Source: Streptomyces venezuelae (GTDB lineage: Bacteria > Actinomycetota > Actinomycetes > Streptomycetales > Streptomycetaceae). Taken from it: a DNA stretch of 64,000 bases. Each line of letters starts with the position of its first letter. Within the stretch, counting starts at the first letter, position 1. The notes below the pieces were generated by a model, which had not been told where the DNA came from, searched no databases, and was given only the letters and a program-made list of their open reading frames with translations. The translations under genes and the position numbers were made by a program. The stretch covers positions 2,442,001 through 2,506,000 of the forward strand of contig NZ_CP029193.1 in assembly GCF_008642355.1 (NCBI RefSeq). Direction: 5' to 3'. Positions 17,024 to 25,141 of the stretch are shown here, piece by piece.

Positions 17024-17434
17024 TCACGCACGATCGATGTGCACACTGGTGGACTTGACCCGGGCAGTGGCCTCGACCCCGACTTCGAGGCCGAGCTCCT
17101 CCACGGCCTCGCGGGTGAGCAGTGAGACGAGCCGGTGCGGCCCGGCCTGGATCTCGACCTGAGCGGCGACGTCGCCGAGCTTCACGGCGGTGACGATCCC
17201 GGGAAAGGCGTTCCGGGCAGAGGTGTACGAAACCTCCTCGTCACCCCCACCCGCACCCGCCGCCGCGCCCTGCCCGACCTCTACGGCGAAGGCGGCGAGA
17301 TCGCGCCCGTCGATGAGCCGCCGCCCGCCCTCGTCCCGATGCGTGGCGACCCGTCCGGCATCGGCCCAACGACGAGCGGTGTCGGGACTGACCCCGAGCA
17401 GACGGGCGGCCCGCCCGATTGTGTAGGACTGCAT
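17024..17434 (-). CDS. HTH-Mop protein, probable molybdate-responsive regulator
   Basis: A 136-residue two-domain protein. Residues 3-50 are a MerR/excisionase-like helix-turn-helix (IGRAARLLGVSPDTARRWADAGR); residues 72-134 are one Mop/TOBE domain (RNAFPGIVTAVKLGDVAAQVEI, ending TARVKSTSVHIDR), the fold that binds molybdate oxyanions. The two are joined by a Gly/Ala linker. It is the first gene of the modA-modBC operon, so a molybdate-sensing autoregulator is the natural reading; it is about half the length of ModE. GCATATGC (17431-17438) and ATCGCGAT (17448-17455) at and before the start are possible sites. Confidence 0.85.
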   Translation of the reverse strand: MQSYTIGRAARLLGVSPDTARRWADAGRVATHRDEGGRRLIDGRDLAAFAVEVGQGAAAGAGGGDEEVSYTSARNAFPGIVTAVKLGDVAAQVEIQAGPHRLVSLLTREAVEELGLEVGVEATARVKSTSVHIDRA

Positions 17435-17594
17435 ATGCGACAAGATAATCGCGATCGCCTGGCAGATGTAAAAGTTGAGCCGTATCTCCATGGCAGATGC
17501 GACTACGCACCGCCGCTCCTGGAGAATCCTCCAAGCCGCCGCCCCGCCCCCACGGACAGGCATAGCCGGCCCGAACCGGAGAACTCGCCACCTC

Positions 17595-18710
17595 ATGGCA
17601 CTCTTCGACGAGGACAAGCACCCACGGGACAAGCAGACCCGGGACGGGCAGACGCGGGACGAGCAGACCCGGGACAGGCTCACGCCGGACGAGCACACGC
17701 CGGACGAGACCGAGCCCGCCCTCGGCACCGGTCCGGACCCGGAGGTCGAGCGGGCCGCCCCCGACGAACCCACCGAGCTGCCCGCACGCTCCTGGTGGGC
17801 GGTGCTGCGGCGCACCGGCAAGGAGTTCATGGACGACGAGCTCCCCGACCGCGCCGCCGCCCTCACCTATTACGGCGTTCTCTCCCTCTTCCCCGCGCTG
17901 CTGGTCCTCGTCTCGCTCCTCGGCGTGATCGGCGAGTCGGCGACCCACAAGGTCCTGGACAACCTCCAGGACCTGGCGCCGGGCCCGGTGCGGGACCTGC
18001 TCGGGGACTCGGTGCGGCAGCTGAGCGACAGCGGCGGCACCAGCGGGGTGATGGCGATCGTGGGCCTGGTGCTCGCGCTCTGGTCGGCGTCCGGATATGT
18101 GGCGGCGTTCATCCGTACCTCCAACGCCGTGTACGACCTCCCCGAAGGCCGACCGGTGTGGAAACTGACCCCGCTGCGGATAGCGCTGACCGTGGTCCTG
18201 ATGGTCCTGCTCGCCATCAGCGCGCTGATCGTCGTCTTCACGGGCCCGCTGGCCGAACGCGCCGGCGACGCGATCGGTGTGGGCGACGAGGCGCTGACGG
18301 TGTGGTCCATCGCGAAGTGGCCGGTCCTGCTGGTCCTCGTGATCCTGATGATCGCCCTGCTCTTCTGGCGGGCCCCCAATGTCCGCGGCCCCGGCTTCCG
18401 CTGGCTGAGCCCCGGCAGCGCCGTCGCGGTCCTGCTCTGGCTGCTGGCCTCCGGCGGCTTCGCCCTGTACGTCGCCAACTTCGCCTCGTACAACAAGACG
18501 TACGGCACCCTCGCGGGCGTCGTCGTCTTCCTGATCTGGCTGTGGCTGTCGAACCTGGCGATCCTGCTGGGCCTGGAGTTCGACGCGGAACTGGCCCGCC
18601 AGCGGGCGATCTCCGGCGGCATGCCCCCGGAGGAGGAGCCGTACGTGGAACCCCGCGACACCCGCAAATGGCCCCGCCGCCGCAAGCAGCGCGTGACACG
18701 GAAGGCCTAG
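17595..18710 (+). CDS. YihY/BrkB family inner-membrane protein
   Basis: A 371-residue membrane protein. The family core starts near residue 70 with WWAVLRRTGKEFMDDELPDRAAALTYYGVLSLFPALL, and further hydrophobic segments lie near 150-170, 195-220, 245-262, 275-300 and 308-330. The family was once annotated as ribonuclease BN; role uncertain, a transport or envelope role is likely. Residues 11-37 are encoded by five 15-base repeats giving DxQTR-like units, an acidic/polar tail. Start ATG 17595 is chosen over in-frame codons further upstream because the family core then begins at a normal distance. Confidence 0.87.
   Translation: MALFDEDKHPRDKQTRDGQTRDEQTRDRLTPDEHTPDETEPALGTGPDPEVERAAPDEPTELPARSWWAVLRRTGKEFMDDELPDRAAALTYYGVLSLFPALLVLVSLLGVIGESATHKVLDNLQDLAPGPVRDLLGDSVRQLSDSGGTSGVMAIVGLVLALWSASGYVAAFIRTSNAVYDLPEGRPVWKLTPLRIALTVVLMVLLAISALIVVFTGPLAERAGDAIGVGDEALTVWSIAKWPVLLVLVILMIALLFWRAPNVRGPGFRWLSPGSAVAVLLWLLASGGFALYVANFASYNKTYGTLAGVVVFLIWLWLSNLAILLGLEFDAELARQRAISGGMPPEEEPYVEPRDTRKWPRRRKQRVTRKA
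17626..17700 (+). repeat. Five 15-bp tandem repeats inside the BrkB-like gene
   Basis: Units beginning gggacaagcagaccc, gggacgggcagacgc, gggacgagcagaccc, gggacaggctcacgc and cggacgagcacacgc. Each encodes five residues of the type RDxQT. The period is a multiple of three, so unit gain or loss would preserve the frame and vary the length of the N-terminal tail. Confidence 0.8.
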
Positions 18711-18796
18711 GTGCCACCCGGACTTCGCCCGAACGGGCGGCCCCCGGAGGTTTGCGCGGTTGACGCAGGTGGAAACGTTCCTGCGGCCTAGCGCTG

Positions 18797-18873
18797 TGGT
18801 GGGGCGGGTGGGACTCGAACCCACGGCCGACGGATTATGAGTCCGCTGCTCTAACCGGCTGAGCTACCGCCCC
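18797..18873 (-). tRNA. tRNA with CAT anticodon (Met or Ile2)
   Basis: Cloverleaf on the minus strand: acceptor GGGGCGG pairing with CCGCCCC, D-loop AGCTCAGCCGGTTAGAGC, anticodon loop CTCATAA with CAT at 18839-18837, T-arm GTGGGTTCGAGTCCCAC. The CCA end is encoded (TGGT at 18797-18800 on the plus strand). CAT may be elongator methionine or lysidine-modified isoleucine; it does not have the C1:A72 mismatch of an initiator. A few short inverted repeats (GCCCGAACGGGC near 18737) separate it from the convergent BrkB-like gene. Confidence 0.93.
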
Positions 18874-19020
18874 TAACGGCGCGTCGCGCACATTTGTGCG
18901 CGCCGTCTGCCGCAGCATAGCCGCTCATACGATCTCCTGCTTCGGATGGTCGGCTTCGCTCGACCATGAGGACCGCAGGGCTGCCCGGATGGTTCCATCA
19001 GGCGCGGAACACGCACGGAA

Positions 19021-19052
19021 AAGGACCCCCGAGAGGCATCTCGGGGGTCCTT
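19021..19052 (-). terminator. Terminator downstream of the tRNA-Asn genes
   Basis: Arms AAGGACCCCCGAGA (19021-19034) and its exact complement (19039-19052) with loop GGCA. It lies just after the 3' end of the first tRNA-Asn gene on the minus strand, and ends in AAGGTCC.. type flanks without a long T-run. Confidence 0.85.
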
Positions 19053-19060
19053 CGTCACAG

Positions 19061-19133
19061 CTCTCCCGACTGGACTCGAACCAGTAACCTGCCGGTTAAC
19101 AGCCGGCTGCTCTGCCAATTGAGCTACAGGAGA
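19061..19133 (-). tRNA. tRNA-Asn (GTT), copy 1
   Basis: Minus-strand cloverleaf: acceptor TCTCCTG with CGGGAGA (one T-G pair), D-arm AGCTCAATTGGCAGAGC, anticodon loop with GTT in CTGTTAACC, T-arm ACTGGTTCGAGTCCAGT, discriminator G. No encoded CCA. Nearly identical to copy 2, differing in the acceptor stem. Confidence 0.96.
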
Positions 19134-19138
19134 CCGAG

Positions 19139-19211
19139 CTCCCCCGACTGGACTCGAACCAGTAACCTGCCGGTTAACAGCCGGCTGCTCTGCCAATTGA
19201 GCTACAGGGGA
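19139..19211 (-). tRNA. tRNA-Asn (GTT), copy 2
   Basis: Same body as copy 1, acceptor TCCCCTG with CGGGGGA. Only five bases separate the two copies, so they must be processed from one transcript that ends at the hairpin 19021-19052. Annotated as asparagine from the GTT anticodon. Confidence 0.96.
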
Positions 19212-19425
19212 TCGTCTCGTTGCATCGAACGCACCTACCTGGGAACTCTCCGGGCGGCGCGCGCTCGCTGCGACACATACATTAGCGCAAGCAGGGGGGT
19301 GCTCCGCCAATCGGTATCCCTCCGGCGATCAGCGGGCAAGCGAGAGACCACCGGCAGACGACCGGCAGACAACAGACAGACGCGCGACACACGTGCGAAG
19401 CCGACGCAAGGAAAGGGTGGCAGCC

Positions 19426-19728
19426 ATGCGGTACCGGCTCACATTCGTGGCGGGACTGGCCCTCGGGTACGTGCTCGGAACCCGGGCCGGACGCGAGCGC
19501 TATGAGCAGTTGCGGAAGTCCGCCCGCGAGATCTCGCAGAACCCGGCCGTGCGCAACACCGTCGAGTCCGCGACGCAGCAGGGCCGCGAGGTGGCGGGCA
19601 AGGCGTTCCACACCGTCTCCGAGCGGGTCGGCGACAAGATGCCCGACTCGGTCGCCGAGCGCGTCCGCTCCCTGCGCGAGAAGGGCCAGGGCGGCGCGGG
19701 GGACGACTGGGGCACCAGCAACACCTAG
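19426..19728 (+). CDS. Small membrane-anchored protein, YtxH-like
   Basis: A 100-residue protein: a short N-terminal helix (LTFVAGLALGYVLGTRAG) followed by a charged, helical tail (RERYEQLRKSAREI...VRSLREKGQGG). The GYVLGTRAGRERYEQ pattern is that of YtxH-type envelope or stress proteins of actinobacteria. Role unknown. ATG follows GGAAAGGGTGG. Positioned downstream of the divergent tRNA cluster and upstream of the FGGY kinase, with 84 bases between. Confidence 0.8.
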   Translation: MRYRLTFVAGLALGYVLGTRAGRERYEQLRKSAREISQNPAVRNTVESATQQGREVAGKAFHTVSERVGDKMPDSVAERVRSLREKGQGGAGDDWGTSNT

Positions 19729-19812
19729 CGGCACCCGCACGGACCACCGCGTGGATCACGTAGAGCGAACAGGGGTACGGGACACCGGCCCCCGTGCGGC
19801 AGAATTCCTGGC

Positions 19813-21243
19813 ATGGGGATAGTCGCAGGGTTGGACAGTTCGCCCGATTTCACGCGCATCGTGGTCTGTGACACGGACACGGGTGCCGTACTGAAGCAGG
19901 GGTACGCACCGCATCCGCTGGAGAACGCCGAGGGCGGCGGGCGGCCCTCCGACGTGGATCCACAGGCCTGGCTGCTCTCCCTCGGCGAAGCCGCCGGGGG
20001 CGGGCTGCTGGAAGGCGTGCAGGCCATCGGCGTGTCCGCCCAGCAGAACGCGCTCGTACCGCTCGACCAGCACGGCAACACCGTGCGGCCCGCGCTCGTC
20101 GGCAACGATCGACGGGCGCAGGTGGCCGCCGTCGACCTGATCGACGGACTCGGCGGCCGGGAGGCCTGGGCGCAGTCCGTCGGATGCGTGCCGCAGGCGC
20201 CGCACCCGGTCACCAAGCTGCGCTGGCTGGCGAAGAACGAACCGGAGTCCGCGCGCCGCACCGCCGCCCTCCTCCAGGCGCCGGACTGGCTCGTGTGGCA
20301 GCTGCTCGGCCGGCCCGCCCGGCGCACGACCGACCGCGGCGGCGCGTCGGGCACCGGGTACTGGTCGGCGGCGAGCGGAACGTACCGCCCCGATCTCGTC
20401 GAGATGGCCCTCGGGCACCAGGCGATGCTGCCCGAGGTGATCGGGCCCGCCGAGGCCGCGGGGACGACGCCCGAAGGGCTCCTGATCTCGGCCGGAACGG
20501 GCGAGACCATGGCCGCCGCATTCGGGCTCGGGGTCCAGCGGGGCGACGCCGTGGTGTCGCTCGGCGCCTCGGGCTCCGTGATGGCCGTGCACCACGAGGC
20601 GCTCGTCGACGCGGCGGGCAACATCACCTCCCTCGCGGACGCCACCGGCATGCACCTGCCGGTCGTCCACACCTCGAATGCCGTACGCGTCCTGCGCGGC
20701 TCCGCCGAGATGCTCGGGCTCACCGACCTGGAGGAGCTCTCCGCGCTCGCCATGAAGTCGACTCCCGGCGCCCACGGACTGGTCCTCCTCCCCTACCTGG
20801 AGGGTGAGAAGACGCCCAACCTGCCGCACGCAGCCGGGACGCTGACCGGGCTGCGGCGCGAGTCCATGAAGCCCGAGCACCTGGCGCGTGCCGCCTTCGA
20901 GGGCATGCTGTGCGGCCTCGGCGACGCGCTCGACGTCCTGCGGGGGCGCGGGGTGGAGGTCCGGCGCGTGTTCCTGCTGGGCGCCGCCGCCGAGCTGCCC
21001 GCCGTGCAGGCCGCGGCTCCGATGCTGTTCGGGACGCAGGTCGTGGTGCCCCAGCCCGCGGACTACGCGGCGATCGGTGCGGCACGGCAGGCCGCGTGGG
21101 CGCTGACCGGACAGCTGCCGCTCTGGCAGGGCGCCTCGGCGCAGGTCTTCGAGCCGGGCGAGGAGCTCGCGGTGGGGCAGGCCGTACGGCAGCAGTACGT
21201 GACGGTGCGGGAGCAGTCCCATCCGGGGGCCTTCGCGTACTGA
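19813..21243 (+). CDS. xylB: FGGY family carbohydrate kinase (xylulokinase-like)
   Basis: A 476-residue sugar kinase. N-terminal phosphate loop VAGLDSSPDFTRIVVCD, QQNALVPLD near residue 76, the FGGY-type SLGASGSVMAVHH near 254, and the C-terminal LLGAAAELPAVQ and DYAAIGAARQAAWA motifs. Closest in pattern to D-xylulokinase, which phosphorylates xylulose to enter the pentose phosphate pathway, but sugar specificity is not readable and there are no pentose genes next to it. Start ATG 19813 has no strong ribosome site. Confidence 0.8.
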   Translation: MGIVAGLDSSPDFTRIVVCDTDTGAVLKQGYAPHPLENAEGGGRPSDVDPQAWLLSLGEAAGGGLLEGVQAIGVSAQQNALVPLDQHGNTVRPALVGNDRRAQVAAVDLIDGLGGREAWAQSVGCVPQAPHPVTKLRWLAKNEPESARRTAALLQAPDWLVWQLLGRPARRTTDRGGASGTGYWSAASGTYRPDLVEMALGHQAMLPEVIGPAEAAGTTPEGLLISAGTGETMAAAFGLGVQRGDAVVSLGASGSVMAVHHEALVDAAGNITSLADATGMHLPVVHTSNAVRVLRGSAEMLGLTDLEELSALAMKSTPGAHGLVLLPYLEGEKTPNLPHAAGTLTGLRRESMKPEHLARAAFEGMLCGLGDALDVLRGRGVEVRRVFLLGAAAELPAVQAAAPMLFGTQVVVPQPADYAAIGAARQAAWALTGQLPLWQGASAQVFEPGEELAVGQAVRQQYVTVREQSHPGAFAY

Positions 21244-21314
21244 GGCGAACATTCGGGCGAGCCGTCCGCGGCTCGCACGTCTCTTGGATGACTCGTGGAT
21301 CCGCCCAGTTCTTT

Positions 21315-21338
21315 ACCCGGGCTGAAATTTGACCGGGT
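21315..21338. promoter_or_regulatory. Inverted repeat ACCCGG-N12-CCGGGT upstream of the ABC exporter genes
   Basis: Six-base perfect arms separated by an AT-rich 12-base spacer (gctgaaatttga), about 105-130 bases before the first exporter start. The AT content is notable in this genome. Candidate site for a regulator of the exporter; none is encoded nearby. Confidence 0.3.
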
Positions 21339-21443
21339 CATGGGTTAATCGGTTGCGCGGCCCCTGGCCGGGTGTCGGAGGATGGGTGCGGCCTTGCCCG
21401 CCGCCCCCATCTCGCCGACACCCGACTCCTCGAGAGACCGAGC

Positions 21444-23177
21444 GTGCTCATACGACTCCTGCGGACACATCTGCGTCCGTACCAGAAACCCATCGTCCTG
21501 CTGGTGCTGCTGCAGTTCCTGCAGACCTGCGCCGCGCTCTACCTGCCCAGCCTGAACGCCGACATCATCGACAACGGTGTCGTCGAGGGCGACACGGGTT
21601 ACATCCTCGGCTTCGGCGGCATCATGATCGCCGTCACCGTCGTGCAGATGGTCTGCAACATCGGCGCCGTCTTCTACGGCGCGCGGACCGCCGCCGCCCT
21701 CGGCCGCGACGTGCGGGCCGCCGTCTTCGACCGGGTCCAGTCGTTCTCGGCGCGCGAGGTGGGGCAGTTCGGCGCCCCGTCGCTGATCACGAGGACGACC
21801 AACGACGTCCAGCAGGTGCAGATGCTGGTCCTGATGTCGTTCACGCTGATGGTGACCGCGCCCATCATGTGCGTGGGCGGCATCGTGATGGCGCTCGGCC
21901 AGGACGTGCCGCTGTCCACGGTCCTGGTCGCCGTCGTGCCCGTCCTCGGCATCAGTGTCAGCCTGATCGTGCGGCGGCTGCGTCCGCTGTTCCGTGCCAT
22001 GCAGGAGCGGCTCGACACCGTGAACCGCGTGCTGCGCGAGCAGATCACCGGCAACCGCGTCATCCGCGCCTTCGTCCGCGACGACTACGAGAAGGAGCGC
22101 TTCCGCAAGGCCAACGCCGACCTGACCGAGGTCTCCCTCGGCAGCGGCAAGCTGCTCGCGCTGATGTTCCCGATCGTCATGACCGTCGTGAACATCTCCT
22201 CGATCGCGGTGGTCTGGTTCGGCGCGCACCGGATCGACGGCGGCGGCATGCGGATCGGTGCGCTCACCGCGTTCCTCGCCTATCTGATGCAGATCGTGAT
22301 GTCCGTGATGATGGCCACCTTCATGTTCATGATGGTGCCGCGCGCGGAGGTCTGTGCAGAACGCATCGAGGAGGTCCTGGACACCGCCAGCAGCGTGGTG
22401 CCCCCGACCGCCCCGGCGCGCGAGCTGCGCAGCCACGGCCACCTGGAGATACGGGACGCCGGTTTCCGCTATCCCGGCGCCGAGGAGCCCGTCCTGAAGT
22501 CCGTCCACGTGGTCGCGCGGCCCGGCGAGACGACCGCCGTGATCGGGTCGACCGGCAGCGGCAAGTCGACGCTGCTGAACCTCGTACCGCGGCTGATCGA
22601 CGCGACGGAGGGCGAAGTCCTGGTCGGCGGCGTGGACGTGGCGACCATCGATCCCGCGCTGCTCGCGAGGACGGTCGGCCTCGTCCCGCAGAAGCCGTAC
22701 CTGTTCGCCGGGACCGTCGCGTCCAATCTGCGGTACGGAAACCCGGACGCCACCGACGAGGAGCTCTGGCACGCGCTGGAGGTCGCCCAGGCCAAGGAGT
22801 TCGTCGAGGGTCTGGAAGAAGGGCTCGACGCGCCCATCTCCCAGGGCGGGACCAATGTGTCCGGCGGCCAGCGGCAGCGTCTGTCCATCGCGCGCACGCT
22901 CGTGCAGCGCCCGGAGATCTACCTCTTCGACGACTCGTTCTCCGCGCTCGACTACGCCACCGACGCCGCGCTGCGCTCCGCGCTCGGCCGGGAGACCGCG
23001 GAGGCGACCGTCGTGATCGTCGCCCAGCGCGTGTCGACGATCCGGGACGCCGACCGCATCGTCGTCCTCGACGAGGGCCGCGTCGTGGGCACCGGCAGCC
23101 ACCGGGAGCTGATGGAGAGCAACGAGACCTACCGGGAGATCGTGCTCTCCCAGCTGACGGAAGCGGAGGCCGCGTAA
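21444..23177 (+). CDS. ABC exporter half-transporter, subunit 1 (degenerate ATP site)
   Basis: A 577-residue half-transporter: six helices within residues 15-300, then a nucleotide-binding domain with Walker A GSTGSGKST (368-376), signature VSGGQ (472-476) and Walker B YLFDD (493-497). The catalytic Glu position is Asp497 and the switch His is Gln528 (VAQRVS), so its own ATP site should be weak. It is followed by a second half-transporter with the complementary pattern, as in heterodimeric exporters such as TM287/288 or BmrCD. GTG start at 21444. Substrate unknown; multidrug or lipid export is typical. Confidence 0.9.
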   Translation: MLIRLLRTHLRPYQKPIVLLVLLQFLQTCAALYLPSLNADIIDNGVVEGDTGYILGFGGIMIAVTVVQMVCNIGAVFYGARTAAALGRDVRAAVFDRVQSFSAREVGQFGAPSLITRTTNDVQQVQMLVLMSFTLMVTAPIMCVGGIVMALGQDVPLSTVLVAVVPVLGISVSLIVRRLRPLFRAMQERLDTVNRVLREQITGNRVIRAFVRDDYEKERFRKANADLTEVSLGSGKLLALMFPIVMTVVNISSIAVVWFGAHRIDGGGMRIGALTAFLAYLMQIVMSVMMATFMFMMVPRAEVCAERIEEVLDTASSVVPPTAPARELRSHGHLEIRDAGFRYPGAEEPVLKSVHVVARPGETTAVIGSTGSGKSTLLNLVPRLIDATEGEVLVGGVDVATIDPALLARTVGLVPQKPYLFAGTVASNLRYGNPDATDEELWHALEVAQAKEFVEGLEEGLDAPISQGGTNVSGGQRQRLSIARTLVQRPEIYLFDDSFSALDYATDAALRSALGRETAEATVVIVAQRVSTIRDADRIVVLDEGRVVGTGSHRELMESNETYREIVLSQLTEAEAA

Positions 23178-25099
23178 TGCCCCCTGGCATCGGTGGGCCC
23201 ATGCTGGGCCCCGACTCCCGTTCCATGGACTTCAAGGGTTCGGGCAAGCGGCTGCTCGGGCACTTCAGACCCGAGCGCGCCACGATGTACGCGATGCTCG
23301 TCGCCGCCGTCCTGAGCGTCGCCCTCTCCGTGCTCGGCCCCAAGATCCTCGGCCGCGCGACCGACCTGCTCTTCGCGGGCATCGTCGGCCGTGACATGCC
23401 CGACGGGACGACGAAGGAGCAGGCGCTCGACGGCCTGCGCGCCCGCGGCGACGGCGGCACGGCCGACATGCTCTCCGGCGTCGACTTCACGCCCGGCGAG
23501 GGCATCGACTTCGGCGCGGTCGGCGAGGTCCTGCTGCTCGCGCTCGGCACGTTCGTGGTGGCGGGCCTGCTGATGGCGGTGGCGACACGGCTGTCGAACC
23601 GCGCCATCAACAAGACCGTCTTCCGGATGCGCGGCGACGTACAGGCGAAGCTCTCGCGGCTCCCGCTGTCGTACTTCGACAAGCGGCAGCGCGGCGAGGT
23701 GCTGAGCCGCGCCACGAACGACCTCGACAACCTCAACCAGACGCTGCAGCAGACGATGGGGCAGCTCATCAACTCGCTGCTGACCATCATCGGCGTCCTG
23801 GTGATGATGTTCTGGGTGTCGCCGCTGCTCGCGCTGGTGGCGCTCGTGACGGTGCCGCTGTCGTTCTTCGTGGCGACGAAGGTCGGCAAGCGGTCGCAGC
23901 CGCAGTTCGTGCAGCAGTGGAAGACGACCGGCGCGCTCAACGCCCATGTGGAGGAGATGTACACCGGGCACACCCTGGTGAAGGTCTTCGGACGGCAGGA
24001 GCAGTCGGCGAAGGCGTTCGCCGAGCAGAACGAGCAGCTGTACGAGGCGTCGTTCAAGGCGCAGTTCAACAGCGGTGTCATGCAGCCGCTGATGTTCTTC
24101 ATCTCGAACCTGAACTACGTCCTGGTGGCCGTGGTGGGCGGTCTGCGGGTCGCGTCGGGGTCGCTGTCGATCGGTGACGTGCAGGCCTTCATCCAGTATT
24201 CGCGGCAGTTCTCGATGCCCCTGACACAGGTCGCCTCGATGGCGAACCTGGTGCAGTCGGGTGTCGCGTCCGCCGAGCGGATCTTCGAGATCCTCGACGC
24301 CGAGGAGCAGGAGGCCGACCCGGTGCCCGGCGCGCGGCCCGAGAAGCCGCGCGGGCGCGTGGAGATGTCGCACGTCTCGTTCCGCTACGACAAGGACAAG
24401 CCGCTCATCGAGGACCTGTCACTGGTCGTCGAGCCGGGACACACGGTCGCCATCGTGGGGCCCACCGGCGCCGGCAAGACGACGCTGGTCAACCTGCTGA
24501 TGCGGTTCTACGACGTGACGGGCGGGCGGATCGCCCTGGACGGGGTCGACATCGCGGCGATGTCCCGCGACGAGCTGCGGTCCGGGATCGGCATGGTGCT
24601 GCAGGACACCTGGCTGTTCGGCGGCACCATCGCGGAGAACATCGCGTACGGCGCGCCGAAGGACGTCACGCGCGAGGAGATCGAGGAGGCGGCGCGCGCC
24701 GCCCACGCCGACCGCTTCGTGCGCACGCTCCCCGACGGCTACGACACGGTGATCGACGACGACGGCGCGGGCGTCAGCGCGGGCGAGAAGCAGCTCATCA
24801 CCATCGCGCGGGCGTTCCTGTCCGACCCGGTGATCCTGGTCCTCGACGAGGCGACGAGCTCGGTCGACACGCGTACGGAGGTGCTGATCCAGAAGGCGAT
24901 GGCGCGTCTGGCGCACGGGCGGACGTCGTTCGTCATCGCGCACCGGCTCTCCACGATCCGGGACGCGGACACGATCCTGGTGATGGAGAACGGGTCGATC
25001 GTCGAACAGGGCTCGCACGACACCCTGCTGGCGGCCGACGGGGCCTACGCACGGCTGTACGCGGCGCAGTTCGCGCAGGCCGTCGCCGAGGTGGACTAG
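23177..25099 (+). CDS. ABC exporter half-transporter, subunit 2 (catalytic ATP site)
   Basis: A 640-residue half-transporter with an extra soluble stretch of about 45 residues after the first helix (about 69-113). Walker A GPTGAGKTT (428-436), Walker B LVLDE with catalytic Glu558, switch His589 in IAHRLS, but a degenerate signature VSAGEKQ (533-539) instead of SGGQ. This is exactly the partner of the degenerate site in subunit 1, so the pair should form one working and one impaired ATP site. Coupled by TAATG (23175-23179). Confidence 0.92.
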   Translation: MPPGIGGPMLGPDSRSMDFKGSGKRLLGHFRPERATMYAMLVAAVLSVALSVLGPKILGRATDLLFAGIVGRDMPDGTTKEQALDGLRARGDGGTADMLSGVDFTPGEGIDFGAVGEVLLLALGTFVVAGLLMAVATRLSNRAINKTVFRMRGDVQAKLSRLPLSYFDKRQRGEVLSRATNDLDNLNQTLQQTMGQLINSLLTIIGVLVMMFWVSPLLALVALVTVPLSFFVATKVGKRSQPQFVQQWKTTGALNAHVEEMYTGHTLVKVFGRQEQSAKAFAEQNEQLYEASFKAQFNSGVMQPLMFFISNLNYVLVAVVGGLRVASGSLSIGDVQAFIQYSRQFSMPLTQVASMANLVQSGVASAERIFEILDAEEQEADPVPGARPEKPRGRVEMSHVSFRYDKDKPLIEDLSLVVEPGHTVAIVGPTGAGKTTLVNLLMRFYDVTGGRIALDGVDIAAMSRDELRSGIGMVLQDTWLFGGTIAENIAYGAPKDVTREEIEEAARAAHADRFVRTLPDGYDTVIDDDGAGVSAGEKQLITIARAFLSDPVILVLDEATSSVDTRTEVLIQKAMARLAHGRTSFVIAHRLSTIRDADTILVMENGSIVEQGSHDTLLAADGAYARLYAAQFAQAVAEVD

Positions 25100-25106
25100 C
25101 GAGGCT

Positions 25107-25141
25107 CTCAGGGGCTGCCTTCAGTCGAGGTAGCCCCTGAG
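25107..25141. terminator. Bidirectional terminator overlapping the sigma factor stop
   Basis: Arms CTCAGGGGCT (25107-25116) and AGCCCCTGAG (25132-25141) enclose the stop codon of the minus-strand sigma factor (25121-25123). It sits between convergent units, so it can serve both the exporter operon and the sigma gene; the last coding bases of the sigma factor are part of the stem. Confidence 0.65.

Noticed and set aside
18797..19211. Integrative element at the tRNA cluster
   Set aside because: No integrase, no repeated tRNA fragment and no shift in composition next to the tRNA genes.
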